Source: a virus. Taken from it: a stretch of 20,382 nt of DNA. A model generated the notes under the pieces. It did no database searches. It was not told the origin of the DNA and saw only the letters and a list, made by a program, of their open reading frames with translations. Location of the stretch: positions 1 through 20,382 of IMG/VR virus record IMGVR_UViG_3300047546_000505. One strand, 5' to 3'. Shown in pieces: positions 6,198-11,966 of the stretch. Each line of letters starts with the position of its first letter. Within the stretch, counting starts at the first letter, position 1. Both the position numbers and the translations under genes were made by a program.

Positions 6198-6801
6198 CTT
6201 GTCTAATGTCCACAGTATTTGTGGCGCCTACGATAGTCAAATCTGCTTCATGACCATTAGTACCAGCAGCACCAGCCTGAGTAATATCAACTTGGTTACC
6301 ACCACCACCAGAAATATCCACAGTTGACTTAGCACCCATGGCTGATGTTGATGTATTATTGATATTGACGGTGTTGTTGTTTGTTGTGATTGTTACAGAT
6401 GAAGTAGTTAGACCATCTGTGTTTTGAGTCACGGTATTACCATCACCCGTGATTGAGTTTGTAATGGTAGAGCCAGAACAGTCACCTGCAATACCGCAAC
6501 CTATAGTCACGCTATTACTATCACCTGTCGTTGTACTTGTGATTGTGACTCCGGCACCACTAACCGTCAGAGCGGCAATATTACTATTACCAATCTGGTC
6601 TACTGTTACCGAGTTGTTATTACCATTAAAGCTCGCCTTGTTTGTCGCATTACCTACAGCGTTTGAATTACCAGTTTGTGTAATATTGACGGTAGTTCCG
6701 TCACCAATCTGTTCCACATATACATTGTTACTTGCTGCATTTGCATTTTGAACCATAACCAAGAATGATAAGAACGCCATCATTCTTGTTATTTTTTTCA
6801 T
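6118..6801 (-). CDS. Major curlin-repeat (CsgA-like) fibre protein
   Basis: A 227-residue secreted protein with a signal peptide cut near NANA (residue 22). The mature chain is almost wholly repeats of about 20-22 residues carrying Gln-x-Gly-x-x-Asn, for example VEQIGDGTTVNITQTGNSN, VTVDQIGNSN and VDITQAG. It is very rich in Asn, Thr, Ser, Gly and Val and nearly free of Lys and aromatics, as expected for amyloid-forming curlin. Cysteines at 102 and 108 could bridge. It lies directly after csgG (the stop TAA touches this ATG), with AAGGA as ribosome site, and would be the main substrate of the CsgG/CsgF pore. The 3' end overlaps the FecR gene. The repeats are degenerate and E. coli gatekeeper positions cannot be assigned. 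Confidence 0.88.
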   Translation of the reverse strand: MKKITRMMAFLSFLVMVQNANAASNNVYVEQIGDGTTVNITQTGNSNAVGNATNKASFNGNNNSVTVDQIGNSNIAALTVSGAGVTITSTTTGDSNSVTIGCGIAGDCSGSTITNSITGDGNTVTQNTDGLTTSSVTITTNNNTVNINNTSTSAMGAKSTVDISGGGGNQVDITQAGAAGTNGHEADLTIVGATNTVDIRQGGSVDSKVISTITGSGNNLTVKSNHN

Positions 6802-7614
6802 TTATTTTTCCTTTTTGAAACTCCAGAGTTTCTTCTTTACACCTTCTTTTATCATATCTGTAACTGCGGCCTCAATAGCTATACGCACCGCATATGTGGT
6901 AGGTTCGTTGATAGATGAACCTGCTTCAAACTCAACTGATTTGGTACCAGCATCTACGAACTTAAATACGCTGGCACTTACACCTGTACTATAGACAGTT
7001 TTTGTCACACCAGTGGATAACATTATCTCACCTGTGTTTACCGAAATAAGACGAAGCATAACTGTCACTTCATCTTTACGATACTCTTGTTGAGCACCAA
7101 CACCAAGATATCTTGCACCGATACCACCTGTACCAAGATTGCTATCATAACCAACGATACCACCATCAATCATGATACCAGCAACAATAAGTGGTGTAAG
7201 AGGCTTTGCTTGATCTTTCTCATACAATTCGCGCTGAGAACGTATCAGTTGTCTTTCTTTGACCAGGTTTTCTAGTGCTACACGCTCAACAGGTTGAAAC
7301 CATTTTCCTTTGCCAGCATCTTGTAGAGCCTTGATGAGTATTACTTCACCGCCTTGGGTGACAGCAGAACTCAATGAAGCATAATTTGCGGCTGGTTTAC
7401 GTTGACCTGTTAGATCACCAAACTTGTATACCGCGATTGGTATAATTGGTCCATCAACAGGAACCAGATTGACCAATTCGTTGAAACGCTTTGAGGTCTT
7501 GATAACCTCAGGTGCATCAATCTGATTTTCAAAAGACTTGCTGCCCTTGATCTCTTTACCAGCACAACCAGCCAGTAGTAATAAGGACGTAACTATCGCT
7601 AAAAACTTTACCAT
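6802..7614 (-). CDS. csgG: CsgG-like curli secretion channel lipoprotein
   Basis: A 270-residue lipoprotein (lipobox LLAGC, Cys17), close to the 277 residues of E. coli CsgG and alignable along its length. Matching landmarks include DLTGQRKP (DETGQFKP in E. coli), SAVTQG, WFQPVERVALENLVKERQLIR, IVGYDSNLGTGGIGARYLGVGA, VNTGEI, FKFVDA and the C-terminal IKEGVKKKLW. CsgG forms a nine-fold outer-membrane pore that exports curlin. The E. coli constriction residues (Tyr51, Asn55, Phe56) are not strictly kept; the loop here reads AANYASLSS, which may change the pore. The ATG overlaps the csgF stop by seven bases and the TAA touches the curlin ATG, so the three genes form one translational unit. Confidence 0.96.
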   Translation of the reverse strand: MVKFLAIVTSLLLLAGCAGKEIKGSKSFENQIDAPEVIKTSKRFNELVNLVPVDGPIIPIAVYKFGDLTGQRKPAANYASLSSAVTQGGEVILIKALQDAGKGKWFQPVERVALENLVKERQLIRSQRELYEKDQAKPLTPLIVAGIMIDGGIVGYDSNLGTGGIGARYLGVGAQQEYRKDEVTVMLRLISVNTGEIMLSTGVTKTVYSTGVSASVFKFVDAGTKSVEFEAGSSINEPTTYAVRIAIEAAVTDMIKEGVKKKLWSFKKEK

Positions 7615-8045
7615 GCTAAACTTCCATAAGGTACAATAACTTGTGTAACAGAGCCGGCCGCATCGGTTATTGTCAGATTAATACTAGATCCATCAGAAGA
7701 CCATTCTATATGATTTCCAGCCACATCAAAATTACCACTTGTATTGCCATTGTCTTTGAATAGTTGTTCTGCTATCTTTTGAGATAGTGTGGCATATATG
7801 CGGCTTTCCAAGTTATTTAGAAACTTGGCTAGATTGGTGTTCTTTGCATCAGAGGCGGCCTTTGCAGCCTCAGCCTTCTTCTCATCTATTATTTTCTGGC
7901 GTCTGGTCTGTTCTTGGTTATCTATAGTAAGAACGTGAGATGAATAGCCTACGCCATTGAAAGCAGGGCTTTTGAAACCAAACTGCATTTCCGTGGCGTA
8001 AGCACCAGAAGATAGTAGTATAAAAAATGTGACCAGCTTCTTCAT
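7608..8045 (-). CDS. csgF: CsgF-like curli assembly factor
   Basis: A 145-residue secreted protein with a signal peptide cut after AYA (residue 17). The mature N-terminus TEMQFGFKSPAFNGVGY closely follows the E. coli CsgF segment MTFQFRNPNFGG that enters and narrows the CsgG pore. A Gln/Glu/Lys/Ala-rich helix (about 45-70) and a C-terminal beta part follow. CsgF links CsgG to the nucleator at the cell surface. The ATG at 8045 is preferred to an in-frame TTG at 8057 because GGAG lies six bases before it and the signal peptide then starts normally. An exact late promoter box sits 21 bases upstream. Confidence 0.93.
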   Translation of the reverse strand: MKKLVTFFILLSSGAYATEMQFGFKSPAFNGVGYSSHVLTIDNQEQTRRQKIIDEKKAEAAKAASDAKNTNLAKFLNNLESRIYATLSQKIAEQLFKDNGNTSGNFDVAGNHIEWSSDGSSINLTITDAAGSVTQVIVPYGSLAW

Positions 8046-8055
8046 GTCGCACTCC

Positions 8056-8079
8056 AATTCTTAACTATTTATAAGAATT
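8056..8079. repeat. Inverted repeat around the csgF late promoter
   Basis: AATTCTTA and TAAGAATT form perfect 8-base arms eight bases apart. Together they frame the late promoter box and lie just upstream of the csgF ribosome site. It could be an operator or a weak RNA hairpin. Confidence 0.5.
8066..8073 (-). promoter_or_regulatory. T4-type late promoter before csgF
   Basis: An exact TATAAATA on the minus strand, in the 32-base gap between the beta-barrel gene and csgF. In T4-like phages this octamer is the whole late promoter and is read by the phage late sigma factor with the sliding clamp. Its place implies late expression of csgF, csgG, the curlins, the FecR protein and the cyclase. Confidence 0.7.
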
Positions 8080-9943
8080 AGAAGCGAGCCGTTAACCCTA
8101 CCATGCCAACAAAGCCTGTCATACCAGAACCTTTATCAACACCAGCCGAAACATGAACTTTTACATATTCACTAAGATTTTTTTCATATGTACCACGAAC
8201 CTGAACCACATTCTTGAAGTCTCTTGAATGTGTGCCTCTGGCCTCTACTGAGAAACCATCACCTACCTCATATCTCACACCAGCATAAGGTCTAACTTCT
8301 GTCTTACTCTTATAGTCTGGTATTGCTGAGAGTAGAGGTGAACCCCACTCTTCTTTTGAACTAAGGTTATTATTGATAACAGTAGCACCAAAGAGTGGTC
8401 TGAAACCACCGAATGTGACTGGTGAATATACTGTAAGATCACCGTAGATATTTCTCTGTTTGATCTTATTGGTATTTGACAGATTAAATGCTGATATGTT
8501 TGTGTTTGTTGTATAGTTTGAATCCATCACACCAACAGAGGCTTTGACCCAGGCATAGTTCTGTCTTGTCAGGATGTATGCTGTGCCTGCCAGTGTGTCG
8601 TTATCATTCTTTGAATTGAGATAGCCTGCACTATTGGTATCTTGGAAAGAACCAGCAATGCCGAAAGTATTATTATCTACGGTTGTCTGATAACCAAATG
8701 ACATACCTTTCATACGGTATCTTCCGTTTTCCATTCTCACATAACCAACCATTGGTCTGGCCCATGAGCCGTCTTTGATTGACAAAGCATCAACAATAAA
8801 TGGATTGAAATTACGATATGCAATCGCATCTTTCAAAGCAGCAGATGATGCACTGGCTGTCTGTGAAGATGATGCGCCAGTCTGATAGGCTGTACCAGTC
8901 TGCGTTGTTGTAGTCGCAGAGTTGTTTGGATCATCAACAGTTGTGGTTGTATTGTCACTCCATGTCTGAATGACCTTTGGTGTGGATACTGTGGTAATTG
9001 TATATGGTGTGGCCGTTACAGGTGTGGTTGTCTTTATCAGATTGAAAAGAGAACCGTTATTTGTGCTTGATGTTGTAATCAAATTTGCTGTTGTTGGTGT
9101 ACCATATGTTGTAGATGATGTGACAACAGGATCAGTTGGTGTTGTGCTTACTACAGTTGGAGCAGGAGGTGTACCACCGCCACCACCACCATTATTAATA
9201 TCTGGCATGTTTGGATCGTTTGGAGCAACAGCACCAAATGGTTGACCGTTCTTCGTTACAGTACCAAGACCATCATTCACATACAGAACAGGAGAAAGTG
9301 CGGTGTCACCCTGATTGAAGGCTGCAAAACCAAGTTTATATGTACCTGCTGTGAGTATCTGATAGTTGACGATCTGCCAGCCAGTAGAACCATATGAACC
9401 AGTTGAATAGTTACCGGTTCCAGGATTCGTAGCACCAAGGAGCAGATATTCTTTCAATAGACCATTGATCTTACCGAGAGCGGCCGCATCGCCAGTATTT
9501 ACGAGAGTTGTAATAGAGCCATCATTAAACGGAACATAATCTGTTGAAGTATAGACCCAATACATTGAGAATGTTGTTGGTGCTGCAAACGTGAAGTCTT
9601 TGCTAATCCATGCACCATTGGTAATATTACCACCGCCTGATGGATTCTGTGCTGCAATTTCGGCAGATAATGCTGATACAGAACCAGCACTCATACCAAG
9701 AGCAGAAGTCATACTACTATATGAAGCGGAAGGATTTGTTGGTGTGAGACCCACCATAGTAGAACCTGTGTATGGGCCGATTGCCCAATTTGTTCCACCT
9801 GCATTGATTGTTTGAGTGCCTGTATATGTTGTTGTGCCGGCAGGTCCATTGACCCAACCACTGGCACCTAATGAATAGTCTTGAGCGAATGAAGTACCAA
9901 CAAACGCAAACAGACCCATAAGGGTCGATAATAATCTTTTCAT
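8078..9943 (-). CDS. Outer-membrane beta-barrel adhesin-like protein
   Basis: A 621-residue protein with a signal peptide (1-20, SFA|Q). Residues 21-240 form an extracellular-looking domain rich in Gly, Ser, Thr, Asn and aromatics. A six-Gly run (252-257) leads into a Thr/Ser/Pro-rich linker to about 370. Residues 375-621 show alternating amphipathic strands and end VGMVGLTARF, an aromatic-terminated beta-signal typical of BAM-inserted barrels and autotransporters. It is probably a surface-displayed passenger tethered by an outer-membrane barrel. It opens the curli-like cluster, although E. coli curli operons have no such gene. Function is unknown; adhesin, fibre anchor or exclusion factor are options. 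GGAG precedes the ATG by about ten bases. Confidence 0.8.
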   Translation of the reverse strand: MKRLLSTLMGLFAFVGTSFAQDYSLGASGWVNGPAGTTTYTGTQTINAGGTNWAIGPYTGSTMVGLTPTNPSASYSSMTSALGMSAGSVSALSAEIAAQNPSGGGNITNGAWISKDFTFAAPTTFSMYWVYTSTDYVPFNDGSITTLVNTGDAAALGKINGLLKEYLLLGATNPGTGNYSTGSYGSTGWQIVNYQILTAGTYKLGFAAFNQGDTALSPVLYVNDGLGTVTKNGQPFGAVAPNDPNMPDINNGGGGGGTPPAPTVVSTTPTDPVVTSSTTYGTPTTANLITTSSTNNGSLFNLIKTTTPVTATPYTITTVSTPKVIQTWSDNTTTTVDDPNNSATTTTQTGTAYQTGASSSQTASASSAALKDAIAYRNFNPFIVDALSIKDGSWARPMVGYVRMENGRYRMKGMSFGYQTTVDNNTFGIAGSFQDTNSAGYLNSKNDNDTLAGTAYILTRQNYAWVKASVGVMDSNYTTNTNISAFNLSNTNKIKQRNIYGDLTVYSPVTFGGFRPLFGATVINNNLSSKEEWGSPLLSAIPDYKSKTEVRPYAGVRYEVGDGFSVEARGTHSRDFKNVVQVRGTYEKNLSEYVKVHVSAGVDKGSGMTGFVGMVGLTARF

Positions 9944-9966
9944 ATGAAAATGCTCCGTTAAGCTGA

Positions 9967-9984
9967 ATTGATAATTTTATCAAT
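9967..9984. promoter_or_regulatory. Palindromic candidate operator
   Basis: ATTGATAATTTTATCAAT has perfect 8-base arms and a two-base centre. It lies in the leader about 24 bases before the beta-barrel ATG and downstream of the -10 box. The half-site TTGAT with ATCAA resembles the FNR/CRP family, with the six-base spacing of CRP sites. In a cluster that encodes an adenylate cyclase this suggests a possible cAMP-linked switch, but it is an AT-rich match only. Confidence 0.45.
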
Positions 9985-10005
9985 CATCAGAAGCATAACG
10001 AAGCA

Positions 10006-10027
10006 ATTATACTGTAAAGCTATTTAG
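10006..10027 (-). promoter_or_regulatory. Promoter region of the beta-barrel/curli cluster
   Basis: Two overlapping signals precede the beta-barrel gene: a consensus -10 TATAAT (10006-10011) with only a weak -35, and CTAAATA (10021-10027), a late-like box. They may allow expression in more than one phase of infection. The leader to the ATG would be about 60-75 bases and contains the palindrome. Confidence 0.45.
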
Positions 10028-10032
10028 GTAAA

Positions 10033-10108
10033 TGGTAGACCGTGCAGGGATCGAACCTGCGACAAATTGATTAAGAGTCAACTGCTCTACCAACTGAGCT
10101 AACGGTCC
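10033..10108 (-). tRNA. tRNA-Lys(CTT)
   Basis: Acceptor GGACCGT/ACGGTCT, discriminator A, encoded CCA. Stem GTTGA/TCAAT with loop CTCTTAA gives CTT. It complements the TTT isoacceptor at 1342. Confidence 0.93.
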
Positions 10109-10116
10109 AAATGAAG

Positions 10117-10192
10117 TGGTGCGGGATGAGAGGGTCGAACTCCCGACATTCTGCGTGTAAAGCAGACGCTACTACCACTGAGCTAATCCCGC
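10117..10192 (-). tRNA. tRNA-Val(TAC)
   Basis: Acceptor GCGGGAT/ATCCCGC, discriminator A, encoded CCA. Stem TCTGC/GCAGA with loop TTTACAC gives TAC. Confidence 0.93.
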
Positions 10193-10196
10193 ATAT

Positions 10197-10272
10197 TGGC
10201 TCCCCCGGCTGGGCTCGAACCAGCGACACTCTGATTAACAGTCAGATGCTCTACCAACTGAGCTACAGGGAA
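10197..10272 (-). tRNA. tRNA-Asn(GTT)
   Basis: Acceptor TTCCCTG/CGGGGGA with two wobble pairs, discriminator G and encoded CCA, resembling E. coli tRNA-Asn in its U1-A72 pair. Loop CTGTTAA gives GTT. Confidence 0.9.
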
Positions 10273-10278
10273 ATAAAC

Positions 10279-10368
10279 TGGAGGAAGGAGTGGGATTCGA
10301 ACCCACGGTAGACTTTCGCCTACATCAGTTTTCAAGACTGGAGCCTTAAACCACTCGGCCACCCTTCC
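10279..10368 (-). tRNA. tRNA-Ser(TGA)
   Basis: A class II tRNA with acceptor GGAAGGG/TCCTTCC, a long variable arm and encoded CCA. Loop CTTGAAA gives TGA. The discriminator is U, unlike the usual G of bacterial serine tRNAs. Confidence 0.92.
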
Positions 10369-10381
10369 AAATTTTTTATAC

Positions 10382-10456
10382 TGGCGAAGGTCCTAGGAAT
10401 CGAACCTAGTTCTCAAGGTTTTGGAGACCTGCGGATTACCATCTTCCTCGACCAAC
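10382..10456 (-). tRNA. tRNA-Trp(CCA), weak acceptor stem
   Basis: Stem CAGGT/ACCTT with loop CTCCAAA gives anticodon CCA; discriminator G and encoded CCA fit Trp. The T arm CTAGG/CCTAG is perfect. The acceptor GTTGGTC/GACCTTC has T-T mismatches at pairs 2-71 and 3-70, and the D stem is three pairs. It may be functional, edited, or decaying. Confidence 0.82.
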
Positions 10457-10461
10457 ATTCA

Positions 10462-10537
10462 TGGTGCCGCCTTCTGGTTACGATCCAGATTCTCTAGTTC
10501 TTCAGACTAGCGTGAGTACCACCTTCACCAAAGCGGC
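10462..10537 (-). tRNA. tRNA-Phe(GAA), unusual T loop
   Basis: Acceptor GCCGCTT/AGGCGGC, discriminator A, encoded CCA. Stem CTAGT/ACTAG with loop CTGAAGA gives GAA. The T loop is ATCGTAA with A54 and U58 exchanged, closed by a perfect stem TCTGG/CCAGA, which argues against decay. The 62 bases to tRNA-Pro hold only a small GCAGG/CCTGC hairpin followed by ACCA, and no gene. Confidence 0.9.
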
Positions 10538-10599
10538 ATATTGTATTTGGTGCAGGTACGTTACGCCTGCTAAAGGTCATCGTCTTCCCACCCAAAATT

Positions 10600-10676
10600 T
10601 GGTCGGAGATGCAGGATTCGAACCTGCGACCCTTCGCTCCCAAAGCGAATGCTCTACCAGACTGAGCCAATCTCCG
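10600..10676 (-). tRNA. tRNA-Pro(TGG)
   Basis: Acceptor CGGAGAT/ATCTCCG with the C1-G72 pair typical of proline tRNAs, discriminator A, encoded CCA. Stem TTCGC/GCGAA with loop TTTGGGA gives TGG. Its 5' end lies two bases from the end of the structured RNA at 10679-10874. Confidence 0.95.
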
Positions 10677-10678
10677 TA

Positions 10679-10874
10679 AACTGATTAGATAGGATGTGTG
10701 TTATTGATGTGGTTCAGTCCACACCGTTGACTTTAATCTGAAACCTTATTATAGATCGCGACATCTCTTTTCAGTTTCAACTCAGTATTGGCCGTGGTAG
10801 CTATCCAGAGGACCCATTGACTGTATCCTAGCCTGACTTCACAGATATTTTCCACACACCCTATCTAATCAGTT
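10679..10874 (-). ncRNA. Structured RNA 1 in the tRNA cluster (new candidate)
   Basis: The ends, 10679-10700 and 10853-10874, pair as a 22-bp closing stem around about 150 bases. The only imperfect position is G-U in minus-strand RNA but A-C in plus-strand RNA, so the minus strand is favoured. Internal pairing is visible. The hairpin 10707-10724 (GTGTGG/CCACAT) again has G-U only on the minus strand. A GUUGAAAC/GUUUC-CAAC arm encloses AGAU/AUCU. There is no open frame and no tRNA fold. It is not recognised as 6S, tmRNA or RNase P RNA. T4 also carries two stable RNAs of unknown role (C and D) among its tRNAs, a possible parallel. Confidence 0.72.
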
Positions 10875-10965
10875 GTTCCTACAAAGAAACTCTATCTTTC
10901 GGACCGATCCCACCGAAGTGAACGGGTTGGAATTCAACCAACTAGAGTTTCTATGAAGAAACAAC
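10872..10965 (-). ncRNA. Structured RNA 2, three-way junction (new candidate)
   Basis: It follows the CCA of tRNA-Met with no spacer and abuts structured RNA 1. Terminal pairing: GTTGTT/AACAAC (10872-10877, 10960-10965), then a perfect 10-bp block (10885-10894 with 10943-10952). The linking part has one G-U that pairs only in minus-strand RNA, plus two mismatches. Two hairpins fill the inside: GGTTG/CAACC (10925-10939) and TTCGG/CCGAA (10898-10917). The fold is a three-way junction on a long stem. It lacks an anticodon arm, T loop and hammerhead core. Role unknown; a stable RNA processed with the tRNAs is likely. Confidence 0.7.
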
Positions 10966-11042
10966 TGGTGCCTAATGTTGGCATCGAACCAACTTTGACT
11001 GTCTTATGAGGACAGCGAGATAGCCAATACCTCCCAATAGGC
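10966..11042 (-). tRNA. tRNA-Met(CAT) or tRNA-Ile2(CAT)
   Basis: Stem CTGTC/GACAG with loop CTCATAA gives CAT; T arm GTTGG/CCAAC, discriminator A, encoded CCA. The acceptor GCCTATT/ATTAGGC has one T-T mismatch. A paired first base excludes an initiator. A second CAT tRNA lies at 12064; one may be the lysidine-modified Ile tRNA. Confidence 0.88.
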
Positions 11043-11044
11043 AA

Positions 11045-11128
11045 TGGTGCCGAGAGTAGGGTTCGAACCTACCGTGTCTAAGACGTCCGATTTACAGTCG
11101 GGTGCCCGTCCACTCAGGCGGTCTCGGC
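11045..11128 (-). tRNA. tRNA-Tyr(GTA)
   Basis: A class II tRNA with acceptor GCCGAGA/TCTCGGC, discriminator A, encoded CCA and a variable arm. Stem CCCGA/TCGGA with loop CTGTAAA gives GTA. Confidence 0.94.
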
Positions 11129-11136
11129 GATACTCT

Positions 11137-11289
11137 TTACACTCTTTCAATAGTTGGCTTACCAACTAATTTATACTTTTCAGCCAATGTATTTATATAC
11201 ACAAAAGCGGCCTTGAGAGAATTAAATAACATTTCTCCTTCAGTCAGAAAGCCGTCTTTTGCTCTGTAGTCGAAAGTTACCTTAAACAT
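11137..11289 (-). CDS. 50-residue unknown protein
   Basis: A short gene starting MFKVTFDYRAKDGFLTEGEM, with a strong ribosome site (GAGGAGAG) about five bases before the ATG and an exact sigma70 consensus promoter 26 bases upstream. The protein has a short beta start, a helix (about 16-38) and a basic end. No membrane segment or known domain is visible. It is the first gene after the promoter and is followed by tRNA-Tyr eight bases on, so it shares the tRNA transcript and is probably made early. Confidence 0.75.
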   Translation of the reverse strand: MFKVTFDYRAKDGFLTEGEMLFNSLKAAFVYINTLAEKYKLVGKPTIERV

Positions 11290-11314
11290 CCGTTCTCTCC
11301 TCATCATTGGAGGT

Positions 11315-11343
11315 ATTATAGACGAAATGAGCTTCTATGTCAA
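11315..11343 (-). promoter_or_regulatory. Exact consensus sigma70 promoter
   Basis: TTGACA (11338-11343), 17 bases, TATAAT (11315-11320), all exact, on the minus strand. The -35 lies in the last codons of the 2OG-oxygenase-like gene. It would drive the 50-residue gene and the tRNAs and structured RNAs that follow. Host RNA polymerase should read it early. Confidence 0.85.
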
Positions 11344-11952
11344 GATCAATTCTGTAGCATTTTGAGAAGTACCAAAAATACCTTTTGCGAAGGTATTAAA
11401 GGCGATACTAATTCTTACATCTTTTCCTTTTGTCGTATCAACTCGGTGTTCCAAATTAGAAGGAAAGATAATCAAATCACCCGTCCTCACAGGAACAATC
11501 CACGTTCTGGCATTCTCATACACAAAGTCATTACTCTCTATATTGATAATGTTATTCAGTATTGGTGAAGTAAAAACAATGTTGTCTTCACCTTCGGTTG
11601 CTTTTGTGTATAGCACACCAGATAGGATACTATTCGCATGTGTATGTGTATGATGGAAATCACCTGGTTTTGTAAAGTTAAACCATGATTGCGTCATATA
11701 GAAATCCATCTTATTTACTGGTCTAATGATCTTATCAACATAGAAGTTGACACCAGCAAGACAGAAGGCCTTTAGATCAGCAATCCTTTCATCATTCAGA
11801 ACATCTTTTCTCGTAGAGATCATATTCCCCGTGTTCTTTTCATACTTATCAACGGAGCTAAAATAATCTTTTTCCTCTCGCGTGAAATCGCGAACGAGAT
11901 TAGACTTGATATAACAAGTAGGGAAAATTCTCTCAATACTAAAGATATTCAT
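11335..11952 (-). CDS. 2OG-Fe(II) oxygenase-like protein, HxH variant
   Basis: A 205-residue protein of the phage 2-oxoglutarate/iron oxygenase type. The core reads SWFNFTKPGDFHHTHTHANSI and continues to SGVLY; the distal part has GDLIIFPSNLEHRV then RISIAFN. Likely iron ligands are His103, His105 and His169, with Arg180 for 2-oxoglutarate. Where classical enzymes have HxD this one has HxH, as judged by alignment to the second copy at 15052, which has HRD. Such phage enzymes hydroxylate unknown targets, perhaps protein or nucleotide. GGTGAG precedes the ATG. The gene sits among tRNAs, which suggests later insertion. Confidence 0.8.
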   Translation of the reverse strand: MNIFSIERIFPTCYIKSNLVRDFTREEKDYFSSVDKYEKNTGNMISTRKDVLNDERIADLKAFCLAGVNFYVDKIIRPVNKMDFYMTQSWFNFTKPGDFHHTHTHANSILSGVLYTKATEGEDNIVFTSPILNNIINIESNDFVYENARTWIVPVRTGDLIIFPSNLEHRVDTTKGKDVRISIAFNTFAKGIFGTSQNATELILT

Positions 11953-11966
11953 ATTCTCACCGTGTT

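Noticed and set aside
7807-7827. Inverted repeat CCAAGTT...AACTTGG with CTAAATA inside csgF
   Set aside because: A 7-base arm inside coding sequence with no gene start nearby; likely chance.
10541-10599. Possible extra tRNA or tRNA remnant between tRNA-Phe and tRNA-Pro
   Set aside because: A GCAGG/CCTGC hairpin followed by ACCA resembles a tRNA minihelix, but there is no T loop, anticodon arm or matching 5' acceptor, and the space is too short.
10679-10965. Group I intron or hammerhead ribozyme within the tRNA array
   Set aside because: Flanking tRNAs are complete and not split, and the hammerhead CUGAUGA core is absent. Separate structured RNAs fit better.
11190-11197. Exact TATAAATA on the minus strand, like a late promoter
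   Set aside because: It lies inside the 50-residue gene (codons for Tyr-Ile-Asn), and the region already has an exact sigma70 promoter upstream. Probably chance in coding sequence.
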